Part shown: piece after piece, positions 47,301 to 59,300 of the stretch | Layout of the letters: each line of letters opens with the position of its first letter | How positions within the stretch are numbered: position 1 is the first letter of the stretch | Assembly (NCBI GenBank): GCA_037349315.1 | Contig: JBAIAC010000156.1 | Coordinates: forward strand, 930,001 to 994,000 | Length of the DNA: 64,000 bases | Direction: 5' to 3' | From: Chelydra serpentina | Lineage: Eukaryota; Chordata; Testudines; Chelydridae | Notes under the pieces: generated by a model | Databases searched by the model: none | What the model was told of the DNA's origin: nothing | What the model saw: only the letters and a program-made list of their open reading frames with translations | Position numbers and translations under genes: made by a program

Positions 47301-50300
47301 GTGCTGGGCGCTGCACAGACACACATAGACTCATAGACTTTAAGGTCAGAAGGGACCATTATGATCATCTAGTCTGACCTCCTGCACAATGCAGGCCACA
47401 GAATCTCACCCACCCACTCCTGGAATAATCCTCTCACCTATGTCTCAGCTATTGAAGTCCTCAAATCATGGTTTAAAGACTTCAAGATGCAGAGAATCCT
47501 CCAGTAAGTGACCCGTGCCCCATGCTGCAGAGGAAGGCAAAAAACCTCCAGGGCCTCTGCCGATCTCCCCTGGAGGAAAATTCCTTCCCGACCCCAAATA
47601 TGGCGAACAGCTGAACCCCAAGCATGTGGGCAAGACTCACCAGCCAGACACCCAGGAAAAAGTTCTCTGTAGTAACTTCTAACATCCCATCATTGACCAT
47701 TGGTCTTATTTACCACTGATGGCAATTAATTGACCTTTGACTAAGATCATGTTATCCCATCAAACCATCCCCTCCATAAACGTATCTAGCTTAATCTTGA
47801 AGCCAGATAGGTCTTTTGCCCAGGGAGAGACAATCCCTGTGCCAGATGAGATCAGGGTCCCCTGGGCTGGGCGCTGCACAGACACACAGTTCCCGCCCTG
47901 GAAAGCTCACAGTCTAAACAGACAGAGGAATGATCACTATCCCCATTTGATGTATGGTGAGCTGAGACCCAGAGCGATGAATAATTTGCTCAAGGTCGCA
48001 TACAGGAGTTGGTGACCAAGCCAGGCATTGAACGCAGATCCCCCGAGTCCCAGTCCAGCCATCACCTCAAGACCAAACTTCTTTTTTTTCTTTTTTTAAT
48101 CCCCAAGGGAGTGACATGGTGGAGGCTGAGAAATCCGGGATCCGCATTGTGACCTCTCCCTACAAAATCCGCTTCTCCAGATCTGCTACGTACTTCAAAC
48201 CCGGGCTGCCCTTTAACCTGGCGGTACGTCCAGCCAGCGGTGTTGCAGGCGTATAACCGTCATAGTGTTATCTTACAGCCTGATACGGCTAGCAAACTGA
48301 TCTGCGTGCCATTGGAGAGCAGGGATGATTCGCTTGCTAGCGGTGTACAGCATGAGAGCCTGTCTTTAGTGGTTCACGAGAAATCTTACCTGGAAGTGGT
48401 CACTGGAGCAGGCAAAAATAGACAGACTGGAGTCTACATTGCTAGCGCCGCTGGTGCAGGCTGGCCCCACCGGGCATAGCGCACCATAGAGGCCCAGGGT
48501 TGACTGAGCTCCCCTTAAGTGGAGGAGGTGCCGGGTTATTCGGGCGGCGTTGCTGTCATAGGTACAACCAGGACAAACAACCGTCTGGCTCCCAGAATCA
48601 GCGACCGGCTGAGAGCCAGGCTTTGTAACTGACCAGATCAGACACAGGGGAGGATGCTGACCTGCAGGTTACATGCCTGCAGGGGTCCTCCATCTGCCCC
48701 TGGAGGAGGGTGGGCAGGGCCTGAAGTGTCTGCGCACTCAGGTCCGTGTCTTCCGCCTCCAGGCCCTGCAGAGACTCCTGTATGGTGCAGGTAGTCCGGC
48801 GTGGAGCGTACTGGCGCACGCCTTCCTGCGCCGCTTCCGAGGGCTCCGGTACGACCGGCAGCTCCTTTATCTCGATCCGAGGGGCCTTCCGCGAGACCTC
48901 TCCTGGCTGCCGGTCTTCTACCAGGACCTCCTCCGGACCTGGAAACTGTTTTCAACGACCAGGTCCGTGGCGGCCACCGGGGGGGCAGATCTCCTCGCGG
49001 AGCCCCTGCTACACAACCCCCAGCTCCGTGTGCAGGCGGCGGAGTCCCCCTCGGTGCGCCAGAGGTTGGTCCTGGCAGAAGTCACCAGAGTCGGAGACCT
49101 CCTGGATTACGACCGGGGAGACTGGCTGGATCCCCTGACGCTTGCTCAGCGCATGGGGCTCTCCAGGCCTTGCACTCCCCGGCGCGTACTCCAGGAGGTG
49201 AGGGCCGCTTTGCCACCCGCTGCTCGGGTCTACCTCGACCGGGTCCTGCACGAGGGCACGCCCCGCCCACCCTCCATCCCAGGCCCCCCGGACCTTTTCA
49301 TCGGGCCCCTGCCCCGTGGACCCAACCGGCCCCCCCGCCCCTTCTCCATGAGCCGGGTGCACACCTTGCAGCCGGTCTGCTTTCAAACCGCGCCACGGAA
49401 GCATCTCTACACTTTAGCAGTGGGCGGGCTTCCGCCCGCCCACCTTCCCGGAACCCAATAGGTACATGCCTGGGCTGGGAGTATGTAGAAAACATCAGGC
49501 GCCAAGGAGTCCTACCGGGCACCTTCAACCACCACTAAGTTCACATCCACCCTCTCTCTTGTCTTCTGATGCCCAGGTCTCCGTGGTGAACGCGGACGGT
49601 TCCCCCGCCCCCCAGGTCCCCGTGCGCAGCGGGACAGGCGCCAGCGGTTTGACACAGGCTGACGGGACAGTGCAGCTGGCAATCAACACCCCAGCAGACG
49701 CCACTCAGCTCTCGGTGAAGGTGCATGTCGGGTCACACGGGGCGGGATGCTCCTTGGGTCCTGGTGCTGGTTCCCTACACGTTCTGTTGATGTTGGAACT
49801 GGACCAGATCGGGGACAGGTCTGATCTAGGACCCTCCAGGTCCCAGGCCCCAGCCAACGTCAAAGGCAGGAGGAAACTGAGTCTGATTCTCTATTTCTCA
49901 TCCCACCTAAGACCCACCCACAGAGCAATGGGCCTCCCTGGGTGACATAGCCTTGCCTTCTCCCGTCTAGACCCCAGTGCCAGGGGCACCCTGGAGAAGG
50001 GAGATGTCACGGCTGCTGCACTCTGGCTAGTCTCTGCTCCTCGTGGCCCAGAGGGGCTGTTGGGAGTGGAGGGTAGGTCAGAACAGACCTAAGGCTGCTC
50101 TAAACTGAAGCTGGGGTCTGGGCCCAAGATGCAGGGGACACAGAGATGGCTTAATTCCACATTGGGCCTGCAAGGCCCCAATCATCTAGTGCTGGGCCCA
50201 TGTAAGTCAGTGGGAATTCTGCCATTGACTCCAGCCGTGTCAGGCTCTGGCCTCCTTTAGACCTGGTCCTTAGCTGTCGCTGATGAAGAAAGTCCGTTAA

Positions 50301-53300
50301 TCGTCCCCCATCGTCCCCCAGGTGGAAACGGTGGTTCCCAACCTCCGTCAGGAGCATCAGAGCTCGACGGTCTGGGCCATGGTAGCCTACGGGTCGCAAG
50401 GGGGCTCGAGGAACTACCTGCACATCTCGGTGCCGGCCACTCAGCTCCAGCCGGGGAACACCCTGCCTGTGAGCTTCAGCCTGCGGAACAGTAACGCTGA
50501 CGTTCAGCGGCAGATCCACTATTTCACCTACCTGGTAAGAGGCAGCATCGTTGTGTGCGCAGCAGGCGAGGAGAAGGTGACAGGGGGCTGGGAGTTGGGA
50601 CTCCTGGGGTCTAGTCCCAGCACTGGTAGGGGAGTGGAATCTAATAGAGCGGGGGGCTGGGAGTCAGGACTCCTGGGTTCTATTGCCAGCAGTGGAAGGA
50701 GAATGGGGTCTAGGACTCCTGGGTTTCCTTCCTGGCCCTATGTGGTTTTGTGCTAATGGGATCATTGGGACTCATCCAGGGACAGCGAATGCCTTCTGCT
50801 TCCCCATCAGATCCTGAACAAAGGGAAGATCATCCGGGCTGGAAGGCAGGCCAGGCAGGCGGGACAAACTCTGGTGACCATGTTCCTGCCCATCACTCCA
50901 GACCTCATCCCTTCTTTCCGCATCGTGGCTTACTACCAAGTAGGGCAGAAGGAGATCGTGGCAGACTCGGTCTGGTTGGACGTCCAGGACTCCTGTATGG
51001 GAACGGTGGGTTGATCTTCTCTCTGACGCTTAAGTCAGTATATTTAAATAACCTGATGGATTCTGGCTGAGAGAGGAGAGCAGGTCCCCAGCGGGAGAAA
51101 TGGTGAGCTACTCCCAGGGGAGCTGGGTATGGGGGAGGGATAGCTCAGTGGTTTAAGCATTGGCCTGCTAAACCCAGGGTTATGAGCTCAATCCTTGAGG
51201 GGGCCATTTAGGGATCTGGGGCGAAAATCTGTCAGGCGACAGTACTTGGTCCTGCTACTGAAGGCAGGGGACTGGACTCCATGACCTTCAAGGTCCTTCC
51301 AGTTCTATGAGATAGGTGTATATTATTATCTGACTCAGTCCTTACTCACTGACTAAACATAAGATACATTGGGACATTCTTGCCTCCTGCTTACACCAGG
51401 GTATAACTCCACTGACTTCAGCGGAGTGACTCCTGTTTTACCGCAGTGGGAGGATAAGCGAGCCCATTAGGCGAGATCCTCAGCTGATGTAAATCATCTA
51501 AGCGCCACTGAAATTCTTCAGAGTGACGTCCGTTTACACCAGCTAAGGATCTGGCCCATTGAGTTATTACTGATTTACACCAGTGGGAGAAGAATCGGGT
51601 CCATTGGCTTCAGTGGGGTTACTCCTGATTTACGCCCCGTGGATGCAAAAGGAGAATCAGGCTCTCTGTGTTTTCTCAGGCAAAGCTCTCCCTGGTGACA
51701 GGAGCAGAACTGTCAAAAAGGTTCCCGCTCTGCTCAGGAACAAAACAGAGACCTTGCAAAGTCCTCCACAAAGATCAGAGCGAGACCTCCCCACGCTGGT
51801 ATCCAGGGCGCTCACCTGGGTGTGGGGGCCTGGGTCCAAGTCTCTGCTCTGGAGGAGAGCAAAAGATGCTGACTGTCTAGCCCAATGGTTAGGGCCTCCC
51901 CACCCCCGGTACATGGGAGACCCACGTCAAGCCCCTCCTCCAACTTGGGCAGAGCAGCGATTTGAACTTTATTCACTCTTTTGGGGTCTTTCTCTCGCTG
52001 TCTCATTTTGAGCAGAAATTCCACGCTACCTGAGAATCTTTCCCCCCCAGAAAGGACCCACCCCTTGCCCAAGAGATGGTTTGCCTTTGACAGATCAGGA
52101 CTGGTTTTTGACGGAAAACCGTTTCATTGAAAAATTCCTGTTCGACGCAGCCTGAGAAAGGGATTGGCTCAAGTCTCCTCCACTTCTAACTGCGAGGGGA
52201 GCGCTTCTTTAGCTCCAGTGGGTGACGCCGGTGTTTCTACAGCCCAAGGAGAGGGGTTCAAATCCCAGGGGCAGCATGGGGATTCCATACCCCTGGGATC
52301 CCCATGGTCACGGGAGGGGGGAGGGGTCTCCCCATTCAGCAGTCACTCCCACGTGGCTGATTCGTTCTTTCCTCTCGTCTCTATGAAAGCTGAAGGTAAC
52401 AGGTGCGACGGAGGAAGACAATGATGTCCAGGTGCCAGGTGGGACGATGAATCTCCGAGTGAAGGGAGATCCCGGAGCCAGGGTCGGGCTGGTGGCAGTG
52501 GATAAAGCTGTTTATGTGTTAAACAGGAAATATAAGTTCTCCCAAGCCAAGGTGAGCGTAACGGCAGGGGGGTGGTCAGGTGTGGGGACCGAACCGGGGA
52601 CCTCTGTGTCCTGAAGCAGGGGCTGCTGCTGCCTGAGCGGAAAAAGGGCTAATCTTGCAGCAGCCTCTATGTATGTTACAGCCACCCCTGGAGGACAGAG
52701 TACCACCTGCAGTGGGGGATGGGTTATATGAGAGGCAGAGGTCTCTATACCGCTGGGGATGGAGGGGAGTGGGGTCTAGTGGTTAGAGCAGGGGGGGCTG
52801 GGAGTCAGGACCCCTGGGGTCTTTCCCAAGCTCATAGAGGGGAATGGGGTTTAGTGGGTTTAGGGGGCTGGGAGTCAGAATTCCTGAGTTCTGTTCCTGG
52901 CTCTGGGTGGGGAGTGGTGCCTAGTAGTTAGAATTGGGCACGGTTGGGGGCAGGGCTGGGAGCCAGGACTCCTGGGTTCTCTCCCCAGCTTATGGAGGGG
53001 AGTGGGGCAACATTAGGAGTGGGGCTGGGAGTCAGGACTCCCAGGATCTTTTCCTGGCTCTGGGTGGGGAGTGGTGCCTAGTAGTTAGAATGGGGCACGG
53101 TTGGGGGCAGGGCTGGGAGCCAGGACTCCTGGGTTCCATTCCCAGCTCTGGCACTGATGCCCGCCAGGGAGAGGGTGTCGGCTGCAGGGGGATATTAGGG
53201 CTGGCATGACCTGTGAGGCTGGATTCCCCTCTACACCCATGATGGGTTTGAGGGAGGACGACTTCCCAGTTTCATCCACGGGAGGGCCACACTGAAGGGA

Positions 53301-56300
53301 TGCGGGAGAGGCCTAAAGGAAGGTAGTGAGCTGGCTTTGGGCGTGCGCGTGAGCACTGCTGCCGCCTGCTGTCTGGACTTGGAGCTGCTCCACCATGTGT
53401 TGTCGACCTGCAGGCATGCCCAGGTGATAGCAGGGCCTAGTGGGCTCAGGTGCTGCATTAAAGCCCTGGTTTCTTTGGGAGAGGTTGAATCCTACTGCTG
53501 CCCGTCTGCTTGTTGGGGTCAAGGTCTGACTAGATGATCGAACGTCCCTTCTGATCTGAACCTCTATGAATCTACCCTAGGTATTTACAGGGCCACAATT
53601 ACTGTAGGGCCTGAGCATCTCACAATCCTGTGCTGTTATCCCCCTGGTACGGATGGGGAAACTGAGGCCCAGAGAGGCTAAGTGACTTACCCAAGGCCAC
53701 CCCGGGGGTCTGGGGCAGGGCAGGGAATGGCATCGTGTCCCCTCTTGTCTCTCCAGATCTGGGACGCAGTGGAGAAGAGCGACACCGGCTGCACGCCGGG
53801 CAGCGGCAAGGACCACGTGGGGGTGTTTGCGGACGCTGGGCTGCTGCTTCAGACCAACGTTGGCATTGAGACGCCCCAGCGGGCAGGTGACCCGGTCGGG
53901 CCACGGGGCTCTCCAGGGCAGGGCAGCATGGGATCGAGCCCGCTGCTCGCACCGTGTGGGAACAGAGCGACTACAGCCCCGAAGTCCCTCCCTTTATTAA
54001 GTCCCCCCCCCCCGGGTTCAACCCATCCTGGTCTTCTAGAGCAGTGGCTCTCAACCAGGGACCCCCTGGGGGGCCACAAGCAGGTTTCAGGGGGGCTGCC
54101 AAGTAGGGCCAGTGTTAGACTTGCTGGGACTCAGGACGGAAAGCCAAAGCCTCACGGCATGGGACCGAAGCCCGGGGCCCTAAGTCCTGCCACCCAGGGC
54201 TGAAGCCGAAGCCTGAGCAATGTAGCTTCATGGGGGGCCCCTGTGGCATGGGGCCCTGGGCAACTGCCCTGCTTGCTACCCCCTAACGCCGGCCCTGGCT
54301 TTTATATGCAGAAAATCAGTTATTGTGGCACAGGTGGGCCGTGGAGTTTTTATAGCATGGTGGGGGGCCACAGAAAGAAAAAGGTTGAGAACCCCTGTTC
54401 TAGGGGGCGCTGGGTTGCAAGGAGCAGGGCGGGGCTCAGCAGGGGGCGCTCTCCCATCCTAGTCAGCAATGACCCCAATACCCCAGGGTGGTGCAAGGGG
54501 GTGCTGGGTTGCAAGGAGCAGGGCGGGGGCTCAGCAGGGGGCGCTCTCCCATCCTAGTCAGCAATGACCCCAATACCCCAGGGTGGTGCAAGGGGGTGCT
54601 GGGTTGCAGGGAGCAGGGTGGGGAATCAGTAGGAGGCGCTCTTCCCTCTAATCAGTACTGACCCCAATGCCCGAGCACTGTGCTACCAGAGGTGGGATCC
54701 TTTTCAGGGAGAACCGTGAAACCAAGACCAGGAAAGAGCCACAGCGCGTCTCCCCGAGCCCTAGTGTTTAGCCTGACTAATTCCATCTCCCCACGTTGAT
54801 GCTGCCACATCCCCACGACACTGACGTGTGTAACTCTCTCTTGGCAGAGTCCCGCTGCTCCCAGCCCGCTCGGCTTCGGCGCTCGCCCCTGATCTCGGAG
54901 AAAAAAGCTGCCAAAGGTAGGTGCCCCTCTGCACGGCCTCGCACGGGCACGCACGCGCATGCCCTCTGCTTGCACGCACTCGCACACCCTCTGTTCGCAC
55001 GAACTCACACACCCTCTGCTTGCACACACTCGCATGCTGTCTGCTTGCACGTACTCTCACGACCTCTGCTTGCACGCACTCTCACGCCCTCTGTTCGCAC
55101 GCACTCGCACGCCCTCTGCTCGCACGCACTCGCACGCCCTCTGCTTGCACGCACTCGCACGCCCTCTGCTTGCACGCACTCTCACGTCCTCTGCTTGCAT
55201 GCACATGCACAACCTCTGCTTGCACGCACATGCACGCCCTCTGTTCGCACGCACTCGTACGCCCTCTGTTTGCACGAACTCGCATGACCTCTGCTTGCAC
55301 GCACATGCATGCCCTCTGCTTGCACAAACTTGCACGCCCTCTGCTTGCACACACCTCTCGCGCCCTTTGCGCGTGCCCCCTTCGCGCTGCTGCTCTCGCA
55401 CGCGCCCTCTCCCTCTCTCGTGCCCGTGCCGCGCACTGAGGGGGCCCTGCTTTCCCGCAGCGAGGCAGTATCCCAGCCAGCGCCTGCGGAAGTGCTGCCA
55501 GGATGGCATGCAAGAGAACCCCATGGGCTACTCCTGCGACCGACGAGCCAAGTACGTCCTGGAGGGCGGCGAGTGCGTCCAAGCCTTTCTCGAGTGCTGC
55601 AAGCACATCTTCGAGAGGTCTGTCGAGATCCACACCATGGTCCTGTACTCAAAGGTGATGTTAGGTAAGACGCCCTCTGCACTAGGGGATACGGGTAGTG
55701 ACAGTGATTAGTGTCACCTGCACAAGGAGAGCTGAGCTCCAGGGGCAGGTCCTTGTAAGAAGGCTGAGTCTGCTGCGTCCGCCAGCTAATGGGCTCAGAC
55801 AGCAGCCTAAGGGCCTCCCTGCCACGGTCTATTAGCGCCAGGGGTCAAAGCTCACATTTTTAGCATCGTTGGTCCAGGGTTCAAACCCCCGGTCGGGCCT
55901 ATTATATTAGCCTGGCTGTAACACACCAGGCATGCGGGCCCCATTGCTTCCAGGGAAACACAGGAATTCCCACCCATCACTGGGCTCACGCTGGCTCATG
56001 GCAGGGCTGACCCCCTGTTTCGCTCCCCCTCAGTATCAGCCGTTCCGCCGTTGTCCCCCGGGAGGAGCCGGGAGCCTGTGGATGAAGTCGCGGAGGACGG
56101 GGAGTACCTGGCGGATGAGGACATCGTCTCCAGGAGCCAGTTTGCCGAGAGCTGGCTCTGGCAAATGGAGCTGCTGCCGCAGGAGGCCGATCCAGACGGG
56201 TACGGGTCCCACCACTCGAGGGCGAAGGAGAAACAGTGAGGGGCAGATTCATCCTGGTGCAGGCTGGGCTTCCCATATTCCATGTGGCCCCCTCTGGGGC

Positions 56301-59300
56301 TTTGCAGGGGCACCAGATACCCAGAGCCTGGGTGTTCTCTGGCCGTGCCCCTTTCCTCTCCCCGTCTGACCCCTCCCTGCTTGGCCCTCCCCATGACCTG
56401 CCTCCCCTCGCACTCAGACCCAGGTCTGTTCCACAGAGGGGGTCTTCTCTCTGCAGCCGGAAGGGTCAATCCCGCTCCCGTCTCTTCCAGGCTGGCTTCC
56501 ACAACGGTGCCAGTGTACCTGGAGGACTCCATCACCACCTGGGAGGTGATGGCCGTGAGCCTCTCCGGGACAAGGGGTAAGACTGGGACCCGTGTGTCCA
56601 CCTTGGACTGGTGACGTGGCCAAGCGGAGAAGGACGAGCATGTGATTAAAGCATGGGACTGGGAGTCAGGTCTCCTGGCTTTGGGAGGGAGTAGTGGCTA
56701 GTGGCTAGAGTGGGCTGGGAGCCAAGATAGCTCTGGGAGGGGAGTGAGGGCTAGTGGTTACAGCAGACTGGGCCTCAGGACTCCTGAGTTTTATTCCCAG
56801 CTCGGACACTGACATGCCGTCCGCCTCCTGCACGTCACCACTCCCTTGTTCTGTGCCTCAGTTTCCCTCTCTCTGAAACAGAGTTAATCCTGTGGATTAG
56901 CCAGGTTAAGATTTGCAGAACATCTTGTGATTTATAACACCCTGATTCCCTTTGCTATGAGGCCGGATGGTTGGGGAGCCGGGGTTAGAATCTGCTACTG
57001 CAAAGTCAGGACACTGCCCCTGGAGCAAACAGAAATTCCCTTTCTTGGTAGGAGACGCTGCGGTCTGGTCAGGCCTAAATTTTAGGCCCAACCCAGACCC
57101 GAACTGGAACCAAGCCCATGCAACCCGAGCGGGTCGAGTGGTTTTCCAGCCCGAGCCCGACTCAGCGCCGTTGCCTCCTGCCCAGGGCGTTGGTGTGGTG
57201 GCAGCTCTGAGCGACAGCAGCTCCGAACGCTGCTCCTGCCGGCCGCCGCGCCCTGCGTGTGTGTGTGTTCTGCGCAGCCAGCGGCCCTGTGACTCCTCAG
57301 CACACTCGCGCCGCAGTGCAGGGAGGGGGTGGTGGTTGGCTCACGTCGCCACAGACAGGAGATGGGGAGCCGACCCGAGCCCACCCTTAGAGCATCTGGA
57401 TGTTTTCCCACCTAACCCAACCTGGACCCGACACGTGTAGCTGGGTTTGGGTCGGGTTGCAGGCCTCGAACCAGTAGCATCTCCTCTTTGGGCCTACCCA
57501 CAAGATGGCAACATCATGCACACCCCCAGAGCGGGAGGACAGCCCTATTCCACCCCAGAGGTGGCTGCACTTCAGTGGTGTGATCCTCATATACGCAGAG
57601 CTCCCGGATCCTCGCTGCGGGTGATACATATAGAGGAGGCTGGGGAAGGTGCCCGCTGCCGAGTTGTCTGATACAAGGAGGGGTGGGCTTTGACTGGACT
57701 CCTTTCCCATTGCAGGGATCTGCGTGGCCGACCCTTATGAAATAACGGTGATGAAGCAGTTCTTCATTGACCTCCGGCTGCCCTACTCCGTGGTGCGGAA
57801 CGAGCAGGTGGCCATCCGGGCCGTGCTGTACAACTACGCACCCCGGGCTCTCCAGGCGAGTAGAGATCAGCCCTGCCCTGGCGGATGGGTGGAAGATGCC
57901 TGTTGGTAATGGGAGTGGTGTCTAGTGGTTAGAGCAGGGCGCTGGGAGTTAGGACTCCTGGGTGCTGGTCCCAGTTCTGGGAGGGGAGTGGTGTCTAGTG
58001 GTTAGAGCAGGGGAAGGTGGGAGTCAGGACTCCTTGGATCTATTCCTATCGAGAAGAAGTCAGAGCTGTGTAACCATTAGCAAAGAGGAGCCCAGGACTT
58101 CTGGGTTCTGTTCCTAAAAGTGGGATGGAGCGTGATCTAGTGCAGGGATCTCAAACTCAAATCACCACGAGGGCCACATGAGAACTAGTAAATTGGCCCA
58201 AGGGCCGCATCACTGAAACCTTTTCATACAATGATACAAAAGTATAGTCAAAAATGAAGAGTAATATAGTATTCTATTAAAAGTCAATGTATTAACTTTT
58301 TTAAAATTGTAATGCAAAGAGAGGTTTTAATAAAATATAAACACTCAGTAATGTTTGGAGCTTGGCTGCCAATGAAGTCGGCACCTATGGTGGGCCGCAG
58401 GAAATAACTCCGCGGGCCACGTGTTTGAGACCCCTGATCTAGTGGCTGGTGCTGGGAATTAGGGCAGCTGGTTTCTCATCGTGAACAGCTTGCTTTGTCT
58501 CGCTCTGACTCAGTTTCCCTGTCTATAAAAGGGGGCTAATTACATTTACTCACCTCCGGGGGGGAGGGTTAATTAGCATACACTTGTGAAGCGAGTCAAG
58601 GTTTTTACACGAGGAGGGTGAATGGTTCATTGGCTATGGATGAAAACGAGATTTGTTGTGGAGAATATTACTGCCTGGACTGAGGTTATCAGTGACATAC
58701 TGAGGTGAACATAAGAACGGTCACAGGGGTCAGACCGAAGGTTTAGCCCAGTATCCTGTGTGACAAAGTTCCTCCTCTATCTTAGTGGGTCCTGCGCTTA
58801 TTGGCGGATTTTGCTTGCCTCAGAGATCTTCCCCTCTGGTAGAACCCACAGCCCAGGTTAACTCCTCCTGTGTCTGATCAGGAGTTGGGAGGTTTGGGGG
58901 GAACCCGGGCCCGCCCTCTACTCCGGGTTCCAGCCCAGGGCCCTGTGGATTGCAGCTGTTTAGAGTGCCTCCTGGAACAGCTACACGGCAGCTACAACTT
59001 CCTGGGCTGCTTCCCCATGGACTCCTCCCAACACCTTCTTTATCCTCACCACAGGATCTTCCAGCAGTACGCCCTCTTACTCTCAGCTCCTAGTGCCTCT
59101 TGCTCCCAGCACCTCCCACGCAACCTCCTTCCACAGCTCCTGACATCCCCCCTTCACTGACTAACTGAGAGGCTTTTAACTAGTTCCAGCCAGCCCTTGA
59201 TTGGCTTCAGGTGTCCCAATCAATCTAGCCATCTCCACTGCTTTTTGTAGAAGGATCTTAATTGGCCCCAGGTGTCTTGATTAACCTGGAGCAACTGCCA

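Noticed and set aside
49009..49404. 131-codon antisense frame
   Set aside because: Shadow of the LINE ORF2 fragment on the other strand.
54935..55375. CRISPR-like array
   Set aside because: Repeats are contiguous with no unique spacers, and the locus is vertebrate.
55639..55657. Alternative donor TCAAAG|gtgatg for exon 17 of the plus gene
   Set aside because: It gives phase 0 and breaks the frame with exon 18; joining to the phase-0 gggag near 56078 would leave no Arg-Ser.
55082..55682. Long antisense frames over the minisatellite and exon 17
   Set aside because: Shadow frames of a 25-bp repeat, which leaves all frames open.
54959..55711. 250-codon open frame
   Set aside because: Translation of the 25-bp minisatellite running into real exon 17; the acceptor at 55460 marks the true exon.
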